A stretch of DNA of 64,000 bases from Volutella citrinella (Eukaryota; Ascomycota; Sordariomycetes; Hypocreales; Nectriaceae), in the NCBI GenBank assembly GCA_034401135.1, contig JAWZSP010000001.1, positions 1 to 64,000 on the forward strand, in the 5' to 3' direction. This document shows, piece after piece, positions 57,771 through 64,000 of this stretch. The notes under the pieces are model-generated. The model was not told the DNA's origin and searched no databases. It saw nothing but the letters and a program-made list of their open reading frames with translations. The position numbers and the translations under genes were made by a program. How positions within the stretch are numbered: the stretch's first letter is position 1; every line of letters starts with the position of its first letter.

Positions 57771-58526
57771 TAGATGTACAAGACGGAGGACAGCCACTAA
57801 AGTACGAGAATAGAATGTGAGAGCCCAGTAAAGGAAATCCAGAAGTATAGACGTGTGGCCCACAACTATGTCATGCACTCACAAGATTCTGTACACTGAG
57901 CAAATGGGATTTAGACCGCCCTGGCCGAGGCTTCAATCTAAATAAATGCACTTCCCTGCTACTTGAATACAGATCAAGGAAACAAATTCTAGATAGTAGA
58001 ATCCATAATACTTGGCTATTCTCATAAATCCAATAGGACTGGGACAATGTGTGTACAGTCCCAACGGCGACCTATGCGAAGTGATGGAAGGACGCTTGTA
58101 CTGGGGCTGTCCACTGCTCTTTCGAGTGTGGCAAGAAAGTCATGTCCGACTCATCCGTCTTTCCTCGGCCACCTGAAGTCCTTTTGCCGACATGTAAAAG
58201 GCCGCTGGCGACATGGCACTGAAATAGTGCGGAGCTCCTCGGCCGACAGATGTCGGTCCGTCCAGTCCGTACACCGGACACCGAGCGCCGAGTGAAGGAG
58301 TGGCAACACCGCCAAGCTAGCGGTCCATGCTAGCTCCAAGTCACTCGCCACCAGAGGCATCTCTCGCCCTATTAAGCATCAATCGCCTGCTTTCACGGGG
58401 TAATAAACGCAAGGTAGCAGTTACAATCATCAGTGGCTAGATTTTCCCAATTACTCGCCAGCTAAAACCTCTCCTGCTTATCCACACTCATCCGCATTCC
58501 ATTGCAGAGTTTTTGTATCCTCCAAG
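57771..58526. other. Intergenic region upstream of the amidohydrolase gene
   Basis: 756 bp. 58240-58310 has clustered CGG/CCG triplets (TCGGTCCGTCCAGTCCG, then CACCGGACACCGAG). A long minus-strand frame over the FAH gene and this region (57171-57878) is a shadow. Confidence 0.45.
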
Positions 58527-59510
58527 ATGCTTCCGTTTATCACACTGGAGGAGCACTTCCTCTCCGACTATCTCTTCACCAGCGGCCTCTATCCTCGGGC
58601 CAAACTTGCAAATAACAACCCGCAAATTCACAAGACGCTCATCGCAGTTGACGATGGCAGAATTCAAAATATGGACGAGAACTCAGTTGCTATCCAAGTT
58701 CTGTCACACATTCCGGTCAACCCGCCTTTGGATGCCGTGCAGAAGACCAACGACCTTCTCCATGGCTATGTGAAGAAGCATCCAAAGAGGTTTGCTGGGC
58801 TAGCGCTCATTTCCCTTAATGATCCAGCTGAGGCTGTCATTGAGCTCGAAAGAGCGGTCAAGAAGCTTGGTTTCAGGGGCGCGCTTATTGGTAGCCACCT
58901 GGATGATGGCACATTTTATGACAGCCCAAAGTATGATGTGTTCTGGGCCAAGGCGCAAGAGCTGGACACTCCCATCTATCTGCACCCACACTATCCATCT
59001 GAAAAAGAGGTCGAGGTGCATTACTCGGGCCTCGACAATGACGTGATAGCGATGCACCTCGCCTGTTGGTGTTGGGGCTGGCACTCCAAAGTTGGCCTTG
59101 CTGTCCTGCGGCTCTTTGTGAACAACATATTTGAGCGCTTCCCAAAGCTGAAGATCGTCATTGGTCACATGGGAGAGATGATCCCTTTTATGATGCAGAG
59201 GATCATTGATTACTCCAAGACGTGGCCAAATGACCAGGCCCGGACGAGAGGGCTGAGAGAAGTGTGGGATAACAACATCTGGGTCACAACCAGCGGCTTT
59301 TTCGCCTTGGGGCCTATGGCGTGCCTATTGCAAGAAACAAAAATCGACCGCATTATGTACAGCGTTGACTATCCCTTGGCTAAGAATGAGGATGGTTTTA
59401 GGTTTATGAAGGAGCTTGAAGCGAGCAATCTGGTCGATCGGGAAGGTCTGGAGAAGATTGCTTATAAGAATGCAGAGAAACTGCTTAGTCTGAAGGTAAA
59501 CGACGAATAA
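58527..59510 (+). CDS. Amidohydrolase, ACMSD / hydroxybenzoate decarboxylase-like
   Basis: An intronless 327-aa protein of the amidohydrolase-2 (metal-dependent TIM-barrel) family. It starts with TLEEHF, in which E8 and H10 are metal-linked, and continues with H153 (YLHPHYP), H214 (IGHMGE) and D281 (YSVDYPL). These positions fit the active site of gamma-resorcylate, 2,3-dihydroxybenzoate and salicylate decarboxylases, which remove CO2 from hydroxybenzoic acids without oxidation. Length (320-350 aa) also matches. The reverse reaction, carboxylation, is known for the family. In this locus it would supply or drain a catechol-type intermediate next to the hydroxylase and dioxygenase. It has no targeting signal, so it is probably cytosolic. 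Confidence 0.88.
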   Translation: MLPFITLEEHFLSDYLFTSGLYPRAKLANNNPQIHKTLIAVDDGRIQNMDENSVAIQVLSHIPVNPPLDAVQKTNDLLHGYVKKHPKRFAGLALISLNDPAEAVIELERAVKKLGFRGALIGSHLDDGTFYDSPKYDVFWAKAQELDTPIYLHPHYPSEKEVEVHYSGLDNDVIAMHLACWCWGWHSKVGLAVLRLFVNNIFERFPKLKIVIGHMGEMIPFMMQRIIDYSKTWPNDQARTRGLREVWDNNIWVTTSGFFALGPMACLLQETKIDRIMYSVDYPLAKNEDGFRFMKELEASNLVDREGLEKIAYKNAEKLLSLKVNDE

Positions 59511-59855
59511 TGGATTTTATATTATTATTACAGAATCAATACATACAGCTCCACGCCAGTCCTTTATCTATATTAAATCAAAATCCTAATTCTTAATAGT
59601 TATAAAGATTTTTATAAAAATTAAAGTAAATTCAATATCGACCTTTCGGGCAAGGCATTAGGCACTTTTCGGGGCTCATGCTTGCCTGGACTGACAATAG
59701 ATGGTCATGATATTACCTGGTAGCTGCTCAATGAGGTTGAGGGGCTGATTAGGTCACCCGTTGTCATCTCTGGTGTGGTTATCTACTTTTACTGCGTACA
59801 CACACACAGCTTGCACGTTGGTTGTCTTTCAACTATCTAGCATTCTCTTGAATTT
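59511..59855. other. Intergenic, convergent gene ends
   Basis: Between the amidohydrolase and cupin genes, which both end here. It is AT-rich at 59510-59640. It contains TTTTCGGGGCTC near 59667; since this is a 3'-3' space that word is unlikely to be an operator. Confidence 0.45.
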
Positions 59856-60542
59856 TTAAATAGGTGGTGGGCCTATGTTTGCCAAGGCCCAATGCCTAAT
59901 AAGAGGGCCAGATCGGCCGAAAATGGGGTCTGATTTGGGAATCGGGACGGAGGCTGCGCCCAGCGTCAACTTTTGGAAGATTTCTTCCGGTTCCTTGCCC
60001 GTGTTCACATCCCAGTGATCGCTTCCCTACAGCACAGTGTTAGTTGACTCTTGCTCGCCTGAGCTACCCTGGGGAAGCTTTACAGAGGGGTATGCGGAGA
60101 TGTATTTTAGGCCCTCGGTCGAGTCGTGCGTGCAGTGCGCAGTGCCGGCCTGGAGAAGAGGGATCCATGTTAGCTCAAAGGAATCCAGTCGAGCCAGGTA
60201 CGCCACACTTACAGGCAAGACCAAGACATCGCCCGCCTTCACCTTGACTTCACGCCCCACTGTCTCGTCGTCATCCGGCCCGCGGCCAAGTATGAAAGTA
60301 GTTGCGCCTTCGACAATGCAGTAGCACTCATGAGTATTGGAGTGGAAGTGTTTCAAGCCCAAGTGTCTGAAATAGCCATATACCGAAAAGTCATTGCCCT
60401 GGAGCAAGGCCCTAACGCCATCATGGTCAGAAGGATCAGGAAGGACGCCCTGGTAATGCACAACCGGGTATCTCGAGTTGGGCACTCCAGTGGCCTTTGG
60501 AAGTTTGATTAGTTCCATGCTGGCGGTGATTGGGGCTTCCAT
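59856..60542 (-). CDS. Cupin-domain protein
   Basis: Exons 60542-60213, 60149-60084 and 60026-59856 give 188 aa. The middle exon and the first form a single cupin barrel: HFHSNTHECYCIVEG with His and Glu ligand candidates, then GDVLVLPAGTAH, which appears only after splicing. The third exon adds WDVNTGKEPEE, VPIPKSDPIFG and GPLIRHW, a C-terminal signature seen in a fungal cupin subgroup whose biochemical role is unclear. Reading through the introns gives a shorter unrelated tail. Cupins near aromatic catabolism are often dioxygenases or isomerases, but the metal ligands here are only partly evident. It is divergent from the fused monooxygenase gene. Confidence 0.78.
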
Positions 60543-61214
60543 GTCGAAAGATTGGATAAAGAAAGAACTCGAGTATCAAATCAATCAATGAGGGGGGACT
60601 GGACAGTGCAGGGCGGCTTATGGCCATTGCCAGTCACACCTCCTGTGATTTATCACTTGCTCCCACCACTCATCGCCACGGAAAAACGGAACCCGGTCGG
60701 CAGTGGGTGCGTCTCTCTTAGCTTATCGCGGGGGGAACACAGGGGCGGTGCTAGTGGCGTGGTAATGGATCCAGGCAACTCGATAACGGACACCAGCCTC
60801 TGTTCATCACACACCACATGGCTAGGCTACATCACCTCAGCCATGCCTGAATACCCCGCCCCCATCGCCCGCATACCCTGCTGGTGGGGCTCAGCCTTGC
60901 ATTTTCCAGTCGTTCCGGCGCCTCGGACGGAGCCCGGAAACGCATTATCGAGCCCCACCGTGCCCGCCAGCCATGCGCCGCGAGCTACCGGCGAGCAATC
61001 CTGGGACATATCCGGGACCTTGGCTGTACGCCATTTGGCTACTGCTCCCTACCCATGCTGTTGTATATCACATTCACTCTGTTTATCTTGTTCCGTATGA
61101 GATATGTACCTATCTCCTCTCGCTGCTCCCTTCTCCCCCTCGACGCCAGCCCTGTCCTCTTTTCTCTCAGTTCAGCACCAATCATCCTAAACCAACCATC
61201 CTGAAGACGGTTCA
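60543..61214. promoter_or_regulatory. Divergent promoter, cupin / fused monooxygenase
   Basis: About 670 bp between divergent start codons. GC-normal with pyrimidine-rich stretches at 61110-61190 directly ahead of the monooxygenase start. No palindrome like those at 34692 or 53455 was seen. Confidence 0.4.
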
Positions 61215-63671
61215 ATGGCTGCCCCTGCCCAACCCAATGCCAAAGGCCGCCGGCTGATCATCGTCGGCGGCAGTATTGCTGGTCTAAGCCTCGCCCTCAT
61301 GCTCGAGAAGGCAGGCATAGACTGGGTCATCCTGGAGCGAAATGATGTGATTGTCAGGCAGGTGGGCGCAAGCATCGCTGTGTTGCCAAATGGCCTGCGC
61401 ATCATGGACCAGTTGGGTATAAGCGATGAGATCGTTGCCAAGGCCAAAGTGCCCATCAATGAGATGGTCCAACGAACATCAGATGGCAAGGTGTTGAGCC
61501 ACAGATATGGCCTTACGGATCACATTCAGAAGCGGTAAGCCAATTTTACCAGTTCATTTGTGTACATGTCATGGTACTAACGCCCATCCTTAGCGTCGGC
61601 TATCCATTCGTCATCCTCGACAGGATGAAGCTGCTAGAAACCCTCTACAGCCGCATTGCGTCCAAGGACAAGATCCTCACAGGAAAGAAAGCCACCAAAG
61701 TCGACCACTTTCCAGACCATATATCCGTGACTACATCAGATGGGGCTTCCTACGTTTGCGATATCCTCATTGGCGGGGACGGCATCAACAGCACGATACG
61801 AGACGAAATGTGGAAGATTGGCAATCAGATGCATCCAGGATATTTCCCTGATGAGGAAGTCAGAAATGGTGAGTGGCCACCTTTTCAGACACTCAATTCA
61901 AGCATTCCGGTAGATTAGGAGCTGATCTGGCCATAAATAGCACCGCCTTGCAATCATGTGTGTCTGTTTGGAATCTCTCAGATGAAAGAAGGGCAGCTAG
62001 CAAATGGCCAAGCGACAACCGTTTACGGCGACGGTGTCCAGCTCGCCGTCTTGACCGCAAAAAACCGTGCCTTTTGGTTTCTCAATGAATTGCTCCCTGA
62101 GACACAGCGCGGAAAAGGCATCCTGCGCCACTCGGCTGCAGACCAGGAGCAGATGGCCAGTAGGTGCTCTTACCTCCACGTGAATGAAAGGACGACATTT
62201 GGACAGCTCTACAAGCAGAACGTCCGGGCAGTTCTTGTCCCTCTGCAGAGCTATGTCTTCAAGAAGTGGCACTTTCAACGGATTATGACCCTGGGAGACT
62301 CTTGTCACAAGGTTGGTTTACATGCGCCAAAGCATCCCGTGGGAAGTTCGCCGACTAACTGGTAGCTTGATAGATCCTGCCAATTACCGGCCAGGGCGGA
62401 TGTGGTGCAATTGAAACAGCAGCTGTATTCACCAATCACCTGGTGGAGCACTTCCAAGCGACGTCAGTCCTGTCCATCGACCACATCACGGCCATCTGTG
62501 CCAAGACCCAATCGTTTCGCGAGGCCCGCGCGTCACTGCTCGTTTCCCAAGCCGAGATGGCGCAGAACATGGAGCTCAAGAAGGGCCCCGTCTTCAACTT
62601 CCTCACTACTTATCTAAGCCAGCACATGGGATTCGAATTTACTCTCACGCAGATGCAGAACACCTTTTTGTCTGGTGCTCGTATCAACTTCCTTCCAATG
62701 CCCCACCGAGGCCATCTCCTCGAGTTCGACGACGAGATGCCCCAGACTCCCAAAGCCTCTACGCTCGTCAACACAGCGGCTGGCGTCATACTGCCTGTCC
62801 TCTCAGCGTACGCTGCGTACTTCATCTGGACGAAGCCCAAGTCTCTCGCGACTCCAGTTGATGGTTACTTCCAAATGCAGCTCGCCAGTGTCTTGATGGT
62901 TTGGCTTCTCGAAGGCTATCGGTCGTTTCATTTTGCAAACCCGGCAATGTGGTAGGTTGAGATTCCGCGGCCCATCGCGATGCAGCACAGCCGTACTGAC
63001 AAAGGACCAGGGGAATGCCGTGGATCGCAGCTGGCTTCTTGATGAACTATAGCGTCATTGCGCCCCTGTACTATCTGGCAACGATTCTGCTAACTGACCA
63101 CCGGCTCCAATACAAGTCGACCAGTCGACCAATCCCGCCCATTGTTGCAAAAACAGCATTCCCAGCGATGGCCTTCTGCTGCCTCATTCCGACATTGAGA
63201 GGACTCCTGGATCCTGACAACCTTGGCAGTTGGTGGCCGGTAATCTTGGGGTCACCGGCACCAATCGTCGCCTCGATTGCAGTCCTGGCAATCTGTGTCG
63301 TGTTTGGCCAGCACAAATGGAAGGCGACAGGCATTGATTACGAGAACAAGGATATGAAGTATCTCACATTGAGCTACGCGGCCATGCTAGTGTTTCAATC
63401 TGCGATTCACCTCAAAGCCACCCAACATGCGCCTCTCGGCCTCCTACTCGCAAACACTAGACCTGACGTCCTCGTCTTCGTTTCTGCCACGGCTATATGG
63501 GCCGCTGTCAACGTTGTAAACATTCTACGCTCTGGTCGCATTGGGACAATCGAGGCCGCGCTGACAGTTATTACGATGCTTGGAAGCTACCTCTTCTTCG
63601 GCCTCGGCGCATCAGTGGTCTATGTATGGCTGTGGCGAGAGTACCAGATGTCTCGAGCACTGCCTGTTTAG
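61215..63671 (+). CDS. PaxM-type FAD monooxygenase fused to a membrane domain
   Basis: Exons 61215-61534, 61594-61868, 61941-62311, 62374-62951 and 63011-63671 give 734 aa. The N-terminal ~440 residues are a flavoprotein monooxygenase of the PaxM group: FAD loop IIVGGSIAGLSLA, DG motif IGGDGINSTIR, and the second FAD motif GDSCHKILPITGQGG, which is only complete after splicing. The usual short membrane tail of this group is replaced by ~240 residues with about eight hydrophobic helices, for example VILPVLSAYAAYFIW, FLMNYSVIAPLYYLA and FFGLGASVVYVWLW. PaxM-type enzymes epoxidise prenyl chains ahead of cyclisation by small membrane cyclases, so a fusion of the two activities is conceivable, but I cannot confirm the membrane part as a cyclase. 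No prenyltransferase is present in this window. An ER-membrane location is likely. Confidence 0.82.
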
Positions 63672-64000
63672 GCATACTACGTCGGCGTGGATTCCGACTC
63701 GAGGATTGGTTAACTTCATTCTCACGTCGTTGTGGAATGCTGCCGCGATTGTCCGTTGAGGGCGCTTCGGGAGATAGCGTACAGTAGTGTTGGTGTATTG
63801 GTTTGCGGGGTAGGTCCTATTTAGATGACTTGTTTAGATAATTGCATTGGCTAGCAATAACTATCACCAATCCAATAAATCCCTCTTTCGAAGCTGTACA
63901 ACATGTACATATGTCTGTAGATTAGTTTCCATGTACCCAAGTACTATAAGGTACTACCAGTTTCAGCTTCAACTACAGTAGCTGGTCCAACTCGTCACTG
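63672..64000. other. Intergenic to window end
   Basis: 329 bp after the fused monooxygenase. No coding frame with domain features, no repeat. The locus may continue past the window. Confidence 0.4.

Noticed and set aside
57171..57878. 235-codon antisense frame over the FAH gene
   Set aside because: It is a shadow of the FAH-family exon, whose own sense translation shows clear family motifs.

Overview
The window starts with about 140 bp of CCCTAA telomere repeat and runs inward through a subtelomere of a filamentous ascomycete. The evidence is the telomere unit, the 45-75 nt introns with GTAAGT-type donors and CTAAC branch sites, several Zn2Cys6 regulators, and AT-rich blocks that look mutated by RIP (repeat-induced point mutation). 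A Sordariomycete, possibly Hypocrealean, seems most likely, but the species cannot be fixed from the sequence alone. Most genes are spliced; I rebuilt exon structures by checking reading phase across GT-AG introns. They are predictions without transcript support.

Region 1 (1-10.4 kb) is subtelomeric: telomere, hexamer minisatellite, interstitial telomere motifs, a BTB-domain remnant, an RNase H-fold gene, a zinc-ribbon/coiled-coil gene, and a very large orphan gene (1554 codons if its AT-hook exon is spliced to the 1358-codon ORF). Region 2 (10.3-18.6 kb) is mostly wreckage: a decayed Ty3/Gypsy-like gag-protease on the minus strand, extremely AT-rich DNA, short palindromic and direct repeats, an OrsD-type C2H2 remnant and a clean 47-bp inverted repeat.

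Region 3 (19.5-32.1 kb) carries accessory genes between AT-rich blocks: a secreted subtilisin-like protease with exon-encoded Cys-rich repeats, a Zn2Cys6 regulator cut off at an AT-rich block, a cytochrome P450, a KP4-like fragment, a multispanning membrane protein and a GPI-type secreted protein.

Region 4 (33.2-63.7 kb) is gene-dense and looks like one co-localised metabolic locus: VOC-type extradiol dioxygenase, NmrA reductase, Baeyer-Villiger-like flavin monooxygenase, YCII protein, DUF1857/AtaL-like SRPBCC protein, four Zn2Cys6 regulators (two of them an inverted paralogous pair), salicylate-hydroxylase-like monooxygenase, FAH-family hydrolase, ACMSD/2,3-DHBA-decarboxylase-like amidohydrolase, a cupin, and a PaxM-type monooxygenase fused to a multispanning membrane domain. 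Together they could hydroxylate or decarboxylate an aromatic acid, open the ring by meta (extradiol) cleavage and hydrolyse the product. That is an unusual route for fungi, which mostly use intradiol cleavage. No polyketide or peptide synthase is visible in the window, so catabolism or detoxification is the simplest reading; tailoring of a product made elsewhere remains possible.
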